A stretch of DNA of 64,000 bases, from NCBI GenBank assembly GCA_003151825.1, contig PLYO01000029.1, positions 1-64,000 on the forward strand, given 5' to 3'. The position numbers and the translations under genes were made by a program. The DNA is from Ignavibacteriota bacterium. Lineage in GTDB: Bacteria > Bacteroidota > Ignavibacteria > Palsa-1295. How positions within the stretch are numbered: the stretch's first letter is position 1; the number at the start of each line of letters is the position of its first letter. Of the stretch, positions 8,583 to 16,406 are shown one piece after another. The notes under the pieces are model-generated. The model was not told the origin of the DNA. It made no database searches and saw nothing but the letters and a program-made list of their open reading frames with translations.

Positions 8583-8660
8583 AGTCGGTGACATTTTGTC
8601 ACCGACTGAAAATTGTATTCCTTTTGAAAGGAAGTGAACTGGTGACAAAATGTCACCAGT
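8583..8660. repeat. Twin palindromes with GGTGACA/TGTCACC arms upstream of the VapBC-like pair
   Basis: The first palindrome (8583-8607) has arms AGTCGGTGACA and TGTCACCGACT around TTT. The second (8638-8660) has ACTGGTGACA and TGTCACCAGT around AAA. The cores are reverse complements of each other, so the pair is itself a larger inverted repeat with a 30-bp spacer. They lie 60-140 bp before the antitoxin start, where an operator would be expected, but they could also be a REP pair left after the SRPBCC gene. Confidence 0.6.
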
Positions 8661-8720
8661 TGAAAGTACTGGGCATGGATCGAATGGAACCATGCCTAAA
8701 TTCGAGTGTTTTCTTTTATT

Positions 8721-8939
8721 ATGAGTGCGCGAGAATTAGCCGAATTATTTGAAGAGCTTCCATCCGAAGCCCGCTCGCAATTGGAACGATTAGCGGAAAA
8801 ACTCCGAACCGTGCGACGCTCTCAAAAGACACATGACGATTATTCGTTCGATTGGGCTGGCGGGCTTAAAGAGCTGCGCGGTCAGAACACCTCCGTCGAA
8901 CTTCAGCACAAAGCATCTGAATGGCGGCTCGATTCCTGA
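8721..8939 (+). CDS. Putative antitoxin of a VapBC-like pair (DUF2281-like)
   Basis: The 72-residue protein (from ATG 8721; the track starts at an upstream GTG) begins MSARELAELFEELPSEARSQ, resembling the short N-terminal domain of DUF2281/VapB-like antitoxins. A charged linker follows, then SFDWAGGLKELRG, a typical toxin-binding tail. It overlaps the PIN toxin gene by 19 bp. Neutralising the downstream nuclease and binding the promoter are inferred from family and order. Confidence 0.7.
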   Translation: MSARELAELFEELPSEARSQLERLAEKLRTVRRSQKTHDDYSFDWAGGLKELRGQNTSVELQHKASEWRLDS

Positions 8940-9313
8940 TCGATACCAATATTTTTCTCGAAATTCTGCTGTTGCAGAATCGATGGAGAGTATGTGAAGA
9001 TTTGTTGCGCCAACATCGCGGGAAGACGGCATTTACGGATTTCGCGCTACATTCTATCGGCGTCGCACTGCTCGGGCAGCAAAAAGCGACACTCTTTCAG
9101 GCGTTCCTGAGCGATGTGCTGGTTCGGAACGATCTGCTTGCGTTGCCATCCAGCGAATACCCGCTTCTGCTTTCACTACACCAGCGGCATCGTTTAGGAT
9201 TCGACGATGCTTATCAACTTGCGGTTGCGGAGCATTTCGGACTGGAATTCATCACGATCGATCGTCATTTTCGCGGCATCGATTCGCCGATCAAAATTAC
9301 AATACTGGAATAG
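8921..9313 (+). CDS. PIN-domain toxin, VapC-like ribonuclease
   Basis: The 130-residue protein starts FLIDTNIFLEILL, the first PIN motif with the catalytic Asp. It keeps later acidic positions in FDDAYQLAVAEHFGLEFITIDRHF, where D-A-Y-Q-L-A and the final D belong to the metal site. VapC toxins cleave tRNA or rRNA using Mg2+. It overlaps the antitoxin gene, as in typical vapBC operons. The target RNA cannot be predicted. Confidence 0.85.
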   Translation: MAARFLIDTNIFLEILLLQNRWRVCEDLLRQHRGKTAFTDFALHSIGVALLGQQKATLFQAFLSDVLVRNDLLALPSSEYPLLLSLHQRHRLGFDDAYQLAVAEHFGLEFITIDRHFRGIDSPIKITILE

Positions 9314-9370
9314 AATATCCAGCACTATGGCCGAGCTCAACACCCACCCCGCCGTCGGCGGGCCGAAGCG

Positions 9371-9511
9371 ATGCAAGCCAGAGGATTAGAACCGAACAAA
9401 GAAGCCGGCAAAAAAGGAGGCGGCATTGCTAAGAAAGCACGCTTGGAACTCGAAGGCCGCACCGGGCAAAGTGTCGTTACTGGGAAGAACTATTTACCGC
9501 CGAAAAAATAG
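9371..9511 (+). pseudogene. C-terminal remnant resembling DinD/BRO-type proteins
   Basis: The open frame reads MQARGLEPNKEAGKKGGGIA, KKARLELEGRTGQSVVTGKN and YLPPKK. The pattern NKEA-GG-IAK-AR-LE-TG-VVT resembles the C-terminal tail of DinD/BRO-type DNA-damage or antirepressor proteins as I recall it. The upstream sequence in this frame is blocked by the vapC stop at 9311-9313 and has no matching domain, so only the tail survives. Its last 16 codons are duplicated at 9824. Confidence 0.45.
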
Positions 9512-9555
9512 GGGGTAGAGATACGGAACTTAGCCAGCTGTAAAAAGCTTTCCAT
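9457..9555 (+). repeat. Direct repeat, copy 1 (DinD-like tail and downstream sequence)
   Basis: This stretch covers CCGCACCGGGCAAAGTGTCG through AACTATTTACCGCCGAAAAA and on to AAAAAGCTTTCC. It matches 9824-9915 with few differences; the two copies bracket the DUF4926 gene. Confidence 0.75.
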
Positions 9556-9563
9556 CACAACCA

Positions 9564-9821
9564 ATGAAATACGAATTATATAAGGAAGTCGCGTTGGCGG
9601 TGGATGTTCCAGAGCACCACTTCAAAAAAGGCGACATCGCTACCGTCGTGGATTACCTGACCGCTCAAGATAATGGCGAACCAGGACTCGCGCTCGAATT
9701 CTTCAACACGCTCGGTGATACTGTCGAAGTTCTCTTCCTGCCGGAATCGTCCGTCGAACCGCTCGCTGCGGACGAGATTTGGCACGCCCGGCATTTCGTT
9801 GAAACTGCGGAAGCCGCGTAA
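9564..9821 (+). CDS. DUF4926 domain protein
   Basis: The 85-residue acidic protein has the DUF4926 pattern: LYKEVALAVDVPEHHFKKGD, then IATVVDYL, then a strand pair LALEFFNTLGDTVEVLFL and a short tail. Function is not established; members are small and often lie near toxin-antitoxin or accessory genes, as here. It begins 9 bp after one copy of a 90-bp direct repeat and stops 2 bp before the other, as if inserted as a cassette. Confidence 0.75.
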   Translation: MKYELYKEVALAVDVPEHHFKKGDIATVVDYLTAQDNGEPGLALEFFNTLGDTVEVLFLPESSVEPLAADEIWHARHFVETAEAA

Positions 9822-9823
9822 AC

Positions 9824-9915
9824 CCGCACCGGCCAAAGCGTCGTGACCGGAAAAAACTATTTACCGCCGAAAAAATAGAAAAATGGAACTTAGCCCACCG
9901 AAAAAGCTTTTCCAA
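9824..9915 (+). repeat. Direct repeat, copy 2 (DinD-like tail)
   Basis: CCGCACCGGCCAAAGCGTCG ... TATTTACCGCCGAAAAAATA repeats 9457-9555, including the same TAG stop and the following AACTTAGCC and AAAAAGCTT segments. Confidence 0.75.
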
Positions 9916-9919
9916 TGCA

Positions 9920-9955
9920 AGCCCGTTTGCCAGAGCAAGCGGGCTATTTTTATTT
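9920..9955 (+). terminator. Rho-independent terminator
   Basis: AGCCCGTTTGC pairs with GCAAGCGGGCT (one mismatch) and is followed by ATTTTTATTTTT. It ends the DUF4926 transcript. Confidence 0.75.
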
Positions 9956-9990
9956 TTCGATTTCTTGTGATTTTTATTTAAAAAAACAAC

Positions 9991-11175
9991 ATGAAAAAAG
10001 GCTACGGCTCTTACATTGGAATCCTACTTCTTGCTTCAGCGCTTCTAAATGGGTGCAGCCATTCGACGCAAGTTACGAATACGCCAACGACCACATCGAG
10101 CACATGGGCTGGTGTGACCCAAGATCCGATGTATCCCGTGGTTATTTCCGATTCTCTCGGCGAAACTTTGACCGCCGTTCGTGATACAACTTCAAATAAA
10201 ATCATTGCAGAAATTTTCAGAGACTCCAAAAACGATAGTGCCGTTATCTGGCTAAGTGATAGTGTTCTTCCGAGCAAAGCCGTTTTCGGAAAATGCGAGT
10301 TCTTTTTTAGTAACTATACTGATAGCAGCGTTGACATTGCAATAACTGATACTGCCGGAGATATTGGCGTACTTCAGAAACTAAATATAGCCGATGTATT
10401 GCACACGGATACTATTCGAAGCAATGTTATCAAACGAGCGAGTCTAAAAAACCGAGTGGTTCCATTAGATGCGACGATCTCAGGGCTGGAATTTTGGGAC
10501 ATTCTCAACATGATGGTAACTGGTTACTCATCATTTAATTGTGTGGTCGGTCTTGCAACGCTCGGTTCTGTTATCTTTCTTAGTGGTGGAACTGCACTTG
10601 CTGGACTATCTACAGTAATTCCAGAAGTTTATGAGTTAGGCTTATCATGTTGGGAAGCTTTCCAAAGTGCCCTTGAATTCATTCGAGATCATGGGTTGCC
10701 TTCAACACCACCAGCCGCTCCTTCTCCTTACCAAAAGCCCGGAATGAACAATGGTGCTCCATTGGCCGCAGGCAATTCGCTGGATCAATACATTAACAGC
10801 ATGCCATCAAGCACATCTATAGCATGGTCTAATGCGAATTCGGGAACCATAACAACTTCGGGGGCGGTTCAAGGCTCTGGCGGTACAAGCGATGGGATTA
10901 GTAGTTTTTCAGGAAGTGCTGGTTCGGATTCTACTACAGCGTATGTCACAATTAGTAACGGCATACTATCAGGCGGTGGGAATTCACCTGTAAAAGATGG
11001 TTCATCTATCGTAAACTTAAACTTTCTCATTACAGATTTTCCATGTAAATTGGGGATTTTTTCCGATTCTAAACTAATTTATGGCACATTTAGCGCTTCT
11101 GGAACATTCAGTGAAAACCCGACCGGATGGCTTGGCCCGGGGACGATTTCAGGTTCATTCAAAATCAATAAGTAA
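9991..11175 (+). CDS. Lipoprotein of unknown function
   Basis: The 394-residue product has a lipoprotein signal peptide with lipobox LLNG and Cys22. Residues 38-160 form a beta-rich segment; around 170-205 there is a hydrophobic stretch (CVVGLATLGSVIFLSGGTAL); the C-terminal third is rich in Gly, Ser and Thr and ends in short beta repeats (GTFSASGTFSENPTGW, GTISGSFKINK). No domain is recognised. The gene lies in the toxin-antitoxin island and is more AT-rich in appearance than its neighbours, which may reflect transfer. Confidence 0.75.
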   Translation: MKKGYGSYIGILLLASALLNGCSHSTQVTNTPTTTSSTWAGVTQDPMYPVVISDSLGETLTAVRDTTSNKIIAEIFRDSKNDSAVIWLSDSVLPSKAVFGKCEFFFSNYTDSSVDIAITDTAGDIGVLQKLNIADVLHTDTIRSNVIKRASLKNRVVPLDATISGLEFWDILNMMVTGYSSFNCVVGLATLGSVIFLSGGTALAGLSTVIPEVYELGLSCWEAFQSALEFIRDHGLPSTPPAAPSPYQKPGMNNGAPLAAGNSLDQYINSMPSSTSIAWSNANSGTITTSGAVQGSGGTSDGISSFSGSAGSDSTTAYVTISNGILSGGGNSPVKDGSSIVNLNFLITDFPCKLGIFSDSKLIYGTFSASGTFSENPTGWLGPGTISGSFKINK

Positions 11176-11185
11176 GTTCGCCCCA

Positions 11186-11283
11186 GCATTTGCAATGGAA
11201 TGTATGAGTGCCTTGTCCGAATGAATGGAATGGATGATCGGTCATCCACGGTGCGGAGCGCGGGAATTATTGTGCTGCGTTAA
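11186..11283 (+). repeat. Direct repeat, copy 1, left of the DUF433/DUF5615 pair
   Basis: TGTATGAGTGCCTTGTCCGA, then ATGAATGGAA, then GAGCGCGGGAATTATTGTGC recur at 11933-12014. This copy has an extra palindrome TGGATGATCGGTCATCCA (11231-11248) that is absent from the other copy. Confidence 0.7.
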
Positions 11284-11297
11284 GCGGCTCGCGCGCT

Positions 11298-11615
11298 TTA
11301 TTCCATAACATAGAGTTTTTTCTCCATCGGCGCATTTAATCGTTCCAGCACTGCTGGAACGAACGGCTGCAAATCCTGCCATCGCAGAAATCGGGAATGG
11401 ATGACGAGGACGGGAATTGGGATCGAATCGAGATTTTGTTGAAATTGAAGATTCTTATCCACGGTGAGAAATGCATCGAACTCTGTTGCCGCCAACGCAA
11501 GCAATTTCCCATTTTTGACGCCGCGCCATTTCATATCGGCGACCGTCTTCACTTCATGCCCATCGAGCGCACGTTTCATCCGCCAATGCACGCACTCGTC
11601 AAGAAGAACTTTCAC
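11298..11615 (-). CDS. DUF5615 PIN-like toxin
   Basis: The 105-residue protein begins MKVLLDECVHWRMKRALDGH, the DUF5615/Mut7-C-like PIN start with the Asp-Glu-Cys motif. It continues FDAFLTVDKNLQFQQNL, holding a second acidic site. These PIN-related nucleases are the toxins of DUF5615-DUF433 pairs. Its ATG lies inside the 3' end of the DUF433 gene (17-bp overlap), so the antitoxin is made first. The substrate is unknown. Confidence 0.82.
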   Translation of the reverse strand: MKVLLDECVHWRMKRALDGHEVKTVADMKWRGVKNGKLLALAATEFDAFLTVDKNLQFQQNLDSIPIPVLVIHSRFLRWQDLQPFVPAVLERLNAPMEKKLYVME

Positions 11616-11829
11616 AAACGAGTTGCTCCGTAAACATTGCAGCTTCTTCCAAGGCGCGTGCCGCTTGCTCGCGAGTCACCGTGGGAAAATCCCTCACAAA
11701 ATCGTCAATCGTTTCGCCGGCTTCGAGATATTCGATGAGTCCATCGAAGGGAACGCGCGTACCGGCAAAAACGGGAGTTCCGCCCATGATTTCAACATCG
11801 GAAACGATTTCGCGAACTTGCGTCAGCAT
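11599..11829 (-). CDS. DUF433 antitoxin
   Basis: The 76-residue protein shows the DUF433 signature: IMGGTPVFAGTRVPFDGLIE, then YLEAGETIDDFVRDFPTVTR and EQAARALEEA. This is a small winged-helix-like domain that usually pairs with DUF5615 and serves as antitoxin and autorepressor. It is the first gene of the pair. The whole pair is enclosed by about 80-bp direct repeats. Confidence 0.82.
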   Translation of the reverse strand: MLTQVREIVSDVEIMGGTPVFAGTRVPFDGLIEYLEAGETIDDFVRDFPTVTREQAARALEEAAMFTEQLVCESSS

Positions 11830-11932
11830 ACAAAGGCTAACGATGCGCTATGCGATTGCGTTCGTCACCCTTCCAGCGCCGTCACAATAGCCACCTCTAT
11901 TCCGGTGAGCATAGCTTCACCTGGAGCGATCC

Positions 11933-12014
11933 CATCATTTGGAATGGGATGTATGAGTGTCTTGTCCGCATGAATGGAACAGTGCAAAGCGCGGGGATTA
12001 TTGTGCTGCGGTGA
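11933..12014 (+). repeat. Direct repeat, copy 2, right of the DUF433/DUF5615 pair
   Basis: This copy matches 11186-11283 but lacks the internal TGGATGATCGGTCATCCA palindrome (a gap of about 17 bp), suggesting that the palindrome was inserted or lost as a unit. The spacer 11830-12199 holds otherwise only the palindromic repeat at 12021 and no gene. Confidence 0.7.
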
Positions 12015-12020
12015 ATTCCA

Positions 12021-12062
12021 CACACCCTCCCCTAACCCCTCCCGCAAGCGGGAGGGGAAATT
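12021..12062. repeat. Palindromic repeat of the CCCCTAACCCCTC family
   Basis: ACACCCTCCCCTAACCCCTC followed by CCGCAAGCGGGAGGGG forms a hairpin of the same family that lies within mazG and after dedA. Confidence 0.6.
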
Positions 12063-12199
12063 AACACCCAAAAAGAACTCACTCCCCTGCCCCGCTGTTC
12101 ACGGGCCGGAATTCAACCAGGATTACGCTGATTTTAGCTGATTTCGCGGATTGATTTTCAGGATTGCCAGATAACATTCAAGTAAGACTATCAAGATTT

Positions 12200-13480
12200 A
12201 TGGATTTCAAAGAAGGTAAATATAAAGTTCGCGATCTGAAACTTGCCGATGCCGGTCGCCGGCAAATAGAATGGGCGGAAAGCCGCATGCCCGTGCTCAT
12301 GAAGCTGCGGGAAACGTACTCCAAAACGAAGCCGCTTACGGGCTACCGTATTGCAGGATGTTTGCACGTCACGAAAGAGACAGCCGTACTTATCGAGACA
12401 CTCCGCGCCGCAGGCGCGCAGGTTACGTGGAGCGGCTGCAATCCGCTTTCGACAAACGATGAAGTAGCCGCCGCGCTTGCCAAAGAAGGAGTAGAAATTT
12501 ATGCCTGGTATGGCATGAATGTCGAAGAATTTTACTGGTGCATCGAGCGCTCGCTCGATTTCCATCCGAACCTCACGCTCGATGATGGTGCCGATCTTAT
12601 TTTCACCGTTCACAACAAATTCCCGCAGCTCCTCGACGAGATCATCGGTGGAACGGAAGAAACCACGACAGGTGTGCATCGATTACGTTCGATGTCTGCC
12701 GATGGCAAGCTCCGCTATCCCGTCATTGCCGTTAACGATGCCGAAACGAAATGGGATTTCGATAATGTGTATGGAACCGGACAATCGACGCTCGATGGTG
12801 TGATTCGCGCAACATCGGTGCTGCTTGCAGGCAAGAATATCGTTGTGGCTGGATACGGACATTGCGGTAAAGGCGTTGCCATGCGCGCGAAAGGCATGGG
12901 AGCGAATGTTATCATCACCGAAGTAAAGCCGACCGCCGCGCTTAAAGCCACGCTCGAAGGTATGCGCGTCATGCCAATGGATGAAGCCGCCGCGATCGGC
13001 GACATTTTCATCACCGCGACCGGCGTGAAGGACGTGATCGTCGGACGCCATTTCGATAGTCTGAAAGATGGCGCCATCGTCTGCAACACCGGCCACTACG
13101 ATTGCGAAATTAACATTCCCGAACTCGAAGAGCGCTCCGCCACGCACCGGACCATCCGCGCGAATTGCGAAGAGTATCTTCTCTCGGGGAACCGCCGCGT
13201 GTATCTCCTCGCGCAAGGACGCTTGGTAAATCTCGCCGCCGCGGAGGGACATCCCTCCGAAGTAATGGACATGAGCTTTGCAAATCAATTCCTCAGCCAG
13301 CTTCGTCTTGCAAGAGTCGATAAGGGCGAAGAGACGATGGATCGTGGCTCCGTTTATGACATCCCGGTCGAGCAGGATCAGGAAATCGCCGCGCTGAAGC
13401 TCGAAACCATCGGCGCCTCGATCGATGCACTCACCGAAGAGCAGCTTGCGTACAATCTGGATTATGCGGCGGGGACGTAA
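12200..13480 (+). CDS. ahcY: S-adenosylhomocysteine hydrolase
   Basis: This NAD-dependent enzyme splits S-adenosylhomocysteine into adenosine and homocysteine, recycling the product of SAM methylations. From ATG 12200 it has 426 residues, a normal length; the track start at TTG 12164 adds 12 residues and is less likely. The substrate domain has LHVTKETAVLIETL and GCNPLSTNDEVAAAL, then VNDAETKWDFDNVYGTGQST and the NAD-binding Rossmann motif VVAGYGHCGKGVAMRAKGMG. The C-terminal NLAAAEGHPSEVMDMSFANQ is characteristic. A REP pair begins 6 bp after the stop. Confidence 0.96.
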   Translation: MDFKEGKYKVRDLKLADAGRRQIEWAESRMPVLMKLRETYSKTKPLTGYRIAGCLHVTKETAVLIETLRAAGAQVTWSGCNPLSTNDEVAAALAKEGVEIYAWYGMNVEEFYWCIERSLDFHPNLTLDDGADLIFTVHNKFPQLLDEIIGGTEETTTGVHRLRSMSADGKLRYPVIAVNDAETKWDFDNVYGTGQSTLDGVIRATSVLLAGKNIVVAGYGHCGKGVAMRAKGMGANVIITEVKPTAALKATLEGMRVMPMDEAAAIGDIFITATGVKDVIVGRHFDSLKDGAIVCNTGHYDCEINIPELEERSATHRTIRANCEEYLLSGNRRVYLLAQGRLVNLAAAEGHPSEVMDMSFANQFLSQLRLARVDKGEETMDRGSVYDIPVEQDQEIAALKLETIGASIDALTEEQLAYNLDYAAGT

Positions 13481-13486
13481 ACAACC

Positions 13487-13582
13487 CCGTAGGGACGTGC
13501 TGCGCACGTCCGCTTGCTGCAAGCCCGATCTCTGAGTGTGCCATCAACCGAGGGGGAGGACGTGCGCAGCACGTCCCTACGG
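13487..13582. repeat. Inverted REP pair with perfect 25-bp arms
   Basis: CCGTAGGGACGTGCTGCGCA at 13487 and its exact reverse complement ending at 13582 bracket a 46-bp spacer; each arm is itself an imperfect hairpin around ACGTGCTGCGCACGT. The pair sits between ahcY and the T9SS cargo. Confidence 0.8.
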
Positions 13583-13623
13583 TGGGGTTCGAGCTCTTCA
13601 TGCAACACCGGGATTCTTTTCCG

Positions 13624-13631
13624 TATTTTTG
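13624..13631 (+). promoter_or_regulatory. Bacteroidota-type -7 element (TATTTTTG)
   Basis: TATTTTTG matches TAnnTTTG, 30 bp upstream of ATG 13661 of the beta-propeller cargo. Its position argues for the ATG rather than the upstream frame extension at 13514. Confidence 0.5.
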
Positions 13632-13660
13632 TTGTGGTAAGGGTATCATTCTTAACTACC

Positions 13661-16135
13661 ATGATACAAAAACTCCTCTTCTTCGCTTCGATGCTTATGC
13701 TCACGTTCGTCGCTGCGCCGGACGCATTCGGCCAGTGGGTCCAGACCTCGCTTGATACCGGGTGGGCTGACTGTTTTGCAGGGAGCGGCACGAATCTGTT
13801 TGCGGGAACCGACAGCGGCATTTTTCTCTCGACCAACAACGGCACAAGCTGGAATGCGGCAGATACCGGATTGGGATCCTTTTCGAATAATTTTGTCATG
13901 TCCTTCGCAGTGAGCGGCACGAATCTCTTTGCGGGGACTTATACCGGCGGCGTATTTCTCTCGACCGACAACGGCACAAGCTGGACGCCGGCAAATACCG
14001 GTTTTCCGGGTCATCCTCTTATCTGGGCGCTTGCGGTGATCGACACGGATATCTTTGCGGGAATTAGTCCCGGTGTTTATCTTTCGACCAACAATGGTAC
14101 AAGCTGGGCTGCGGTGAATAGGAGCTTCTATCAAGTCTATGCCCTTGCGGTGAGCGGCTCGAATCTTTTTGCGGGCGTGAGTGACGGATGGGTTTACCTT
14201 TCGACCAACAACGGTACAAGCTGGACGGCGGAGGGACGCTACTTGAACGTGCATATCAATGCCCTTGCGGTGAGCGGCGCGAATCTCTTTGCGGGTACGG
14301 GTGGCGGCGTTTTTCTCTCGACCGATAACGGCACAAGCTGGACTGCGGCGAATAACGGCTTGACGAATACGAATGTCAAGGCGTTTGCAGTGAGCGGCTC
14401 GAATCTCTTTGCAGGGACTGACGGCGGCGGCGTTTTTCTCTCGACCGATAACGGCACAAGCTGGAATGCGGTCAATAGCGGATTCCCTAATGGAGGGGTG
14501 GGGACGATCCGGAGACTTGCAATAGTCGGCACTAATCTTTTTGCGGGTACTCAAAGCGGGGGCGTTTGGCGAAGACCGCTCTCTGATTTCGTGATTGCGC
14601 CGCCAAGTATCGCACTCTCAACACATACTCTTGATTTTGGAACGCTCTATTATGGTTCCGACAGCACGTTAACCGTCGAGCTTTACGATACGTCCGCCGT
14701 CGCAGTGGGAATCGACGACGATTTGATCACAGGCACGAACGCCGGGGATTTTGCAATTACAGGTAATTCGAAGCAAGCGACATTGCCTTATGAATTGCAG
14801 CCGGGCGATTCGATTGGCCTATCTATCGCCTACAGCGCTCCATACAGTATCGAAACAGATCAGGTGACGCTTCGAATACCGTTTGCCGAGATTCCCGATA
14901 GTGTGCTTCAGATTACGTTAATCGGATCGTCAAAACCTCGCGGTTTCAGCGGCGGCAAGTGGGTCCCGGCCGTGCTGCCCGGGTTCCTTGGGGACATAGT
15001 TTTGAGTTTCGCGGTAAGCGGTACGAATCTATTTGCAGGAACGGATGGCTCCGGCGTTTGGCTCTCGACCGACAATGGCGCAAGTTGGAATTTGGCAGAT
15101 GCCGGGTTGGCAAACAGTGGTTTCCCCGAACAGGACCACTGCTTCGCAGTGAGCGGCACAAATGTCTTTGCTGGGTGCGACGGCGTTTTTCTCTCGACCA
15201 ACAACGGCACAAGCTGGACTCAGACGAGTACGGGAAAGGATACGAGCCATGGTGTCAACGCTCTTGCAGTGAGCGGCTCGAATCTATTTGCAGGCTTTGC
15301 CGGCCATGGCGTTTCTCTTTCGACCAACAATGGCACAAGTTGGGCGAGGGTCAATAACGGATTGACGGACACGACAATCAATGCACTTGCGGTGAGCGGC
15401 ACCAACCTCTTTGCGGGCACCCACGGCGGCGGCGTTTTTCTCACGACCAACAACGGGACAAGCTGGGCTGCGGTTAATAACGGATTGACAGACACGACCA
15501 CTATCTTTTCCCTTGCGGCGATCGGCACGAATATCTTTGCAGGTACGAATTACAACGGCGTTTTTCTCTCAACCAATAATGGCACAAGCTGGACTTCGGC
15601 TAATACCGGATTACCGGCGGGCACGTATGTCAACTCCTTCGCGACGAGTGGCTCGACGCTATTAGCGGGAACGAGCCGGGGCTTTTTCTTCTCGACCGAT
15701 TATGGCGCAAGCTGGACGGTGGATAATACCGGCTTGGATAACGCTTTCATCTATGCCCTTGTAGTGAGCGGCTCGAATCTTTTTGCAGGGTTTGATAATG
15801 CTCAAAGTGGGGATGGCGATATCTGGAAGCTCTCGGATTCGGACCTTAGTGCCGCCGTCTCGCCTGTTACTCCAATAGAAAATTCGATGAGAAGCTATCC
15901 CAACCCATTCTCTCAACGGACAACGATTAGCTTCTCATCACCCGAAAGCGGTGCAGTGGAGATTTTCGTCGTAAATCTTCTCGGCCAGGAAGTGGCGCAT
16001 CTTTTCGATGGCGAGCTTACCGCAGGCCCGCATTCCTTCACCTGGGATGCAAGCGGCGTGGCTCCGGGAAGTTATTGGTGCATTGCCCGCATGGGCGATA
16101 GGACGGAGCGGATTGCGCTGTCGGTTCAGCGATAA
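13661..16135 (+). CDS. T9SS cargo with two beta-propeller (BNR/sortilin-like) regions
   Basis: From ATG 13661 the product has 824 residues; the track start at 13514 would place the REP sequence in the protein. The signal peptide is MIQKLLFFASMLMLTFVAAP plus DAFGQ. Two blocks of about 40-residue repeats (AVSGTNLFAGT..GGVFLSTNNGTSW) each fit a beta-propeller. They are separated near residues 305-430 by an Ig/ASPM-like domain (LSTHTLDFGTLYYG). The C-terminus YPNPFSQRTTISFSSPESG to SVQR is a type A sorting domain. A surface binding or adhesion role is likely. High DNA similarity between repeats favours copy-number change. Confidence 0.85.
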   Translation: MIQKLLFFASMLMLTFVAAPDAFGQWVQTSLDTGWADCFAGSGTNLFAGTDSGIFLSTNNGTSWNAADTGLGSFSNNFVMSFAVSGTNLFAGTYTGGVFLSTDNGTSWTPANTGFPGHPLIWALAVIDTDIFAGISPGVYLSTNNGTSWAAVNRSFYQVYALAVSGSNLFAGVSDGWVYLSTNNGTSWTAEGRYLNVHINALAVSGANLFAGTGGGVFLSTDNGTSWTAANNGLTNTNVKAFAVSGSNLFAGTDGGGVFLSTDNGTSWNAVNSGFPNGGVGTIRRLAIVGTNLFAGTQSGGVWRRPLSDFVIAPPSIALSTHTLDFGTLYYGSDSTLTVELYDTSAVAVGIDDDLITGTNAGDFAITGNSKQATLPYELQPGDSIGLSIAYSAPYSIETDQVTLRIPFAEIPDSVLQITLIGSSKPRGFSGGKWVPAVLPGFLGDIVLSFAVSGTNLFAGTDGSGVWLSTDNGASWNLADAGLANSGFPEQDHCFAVSGTNVFAGCDGVFLSTNNGTSWTQTSTGKDTSHGVNALAVSGSNLFAGFAGHGVSLSTNNGTSWARVNNGLTDTTINALAVSGTNLFAGTHGGGVFLTTNNGTSWAAVNNGLTDTTTIFSLAAIGTNIFAGTNYNGVFLSTNNGTSWTSANTGLPAGTYVNSFATSGSTLLAGTSRGFFFSTDYGASWTVDNTGLDNAFIYALVVSGSNLFAGFDNAQSGDGDIWKLSDSDLSAAVSPVTPIENSMRSYPNPFSQRTTISFSSPESGAVEIFVVNLLGQEVAHLFDGELTAGPHSFTWDASGVAPGSYWCIARMGDRTERIALSVQR

Positions 16136-16190
16136 ACAACTTGAAATCTCTCCGAAACACATTGCACGCCGGCGGCGTCATTCCCGCTTG

Positions 16191-16198
16191 TATCTTTG
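16191..16198 (+). promoter_or_regulatory. Possible -7 element (TATCTTTG)
   Basis: TATCTTTG matches TAnnTTTG between the propeller gene and dedA, but it is about 180 bp before the first dedA ATG. Confidence 0.3.
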
Positions 16199-16323
16199 TA
16201 GTCGTAATCAAATAGTATAAGAGAAGAGGTAGCGGTGCGGTGCTTTCTTATTCCCGCTGGAGGCCTTTCGCTGGAATAACAGGTAAGGAAATGGCCTGAC
16301 ATTACCCTAAACCCATCCGTCCC

Positions 16324-16406
16324 CTTCGCCGTTATAAGTTCGTGACCCCGAAGTCTTCGCTACCAGAAACCCCTGCATGATCCTCCACGCTGCTACGATG
16401 ATTCAT
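16324..16406 (+). repeat. Dispersed repeat supplying the dedA 5' end
   Basis: TTCGCCGTTATAAGTTCGTG ... CTGCATGATCCTCCACGCTG ... ATGATTCATC matches the reverse complement of 3385-3467. The ATG at 16377 and the first residues MILHAATMIHL are encoded in this repeat. Confidence 0.65.

Noticed and set aside
12164-12199. TTG start of ahcY
   Set aside because: It adds 12 residues not expected in the family; ATG 12200 gives the normal N-terminus.
13514-13660. Upstream extension of the propeller protein
   Set aside because: It is REP-derived and lies before the signal peptide and the -7 element.
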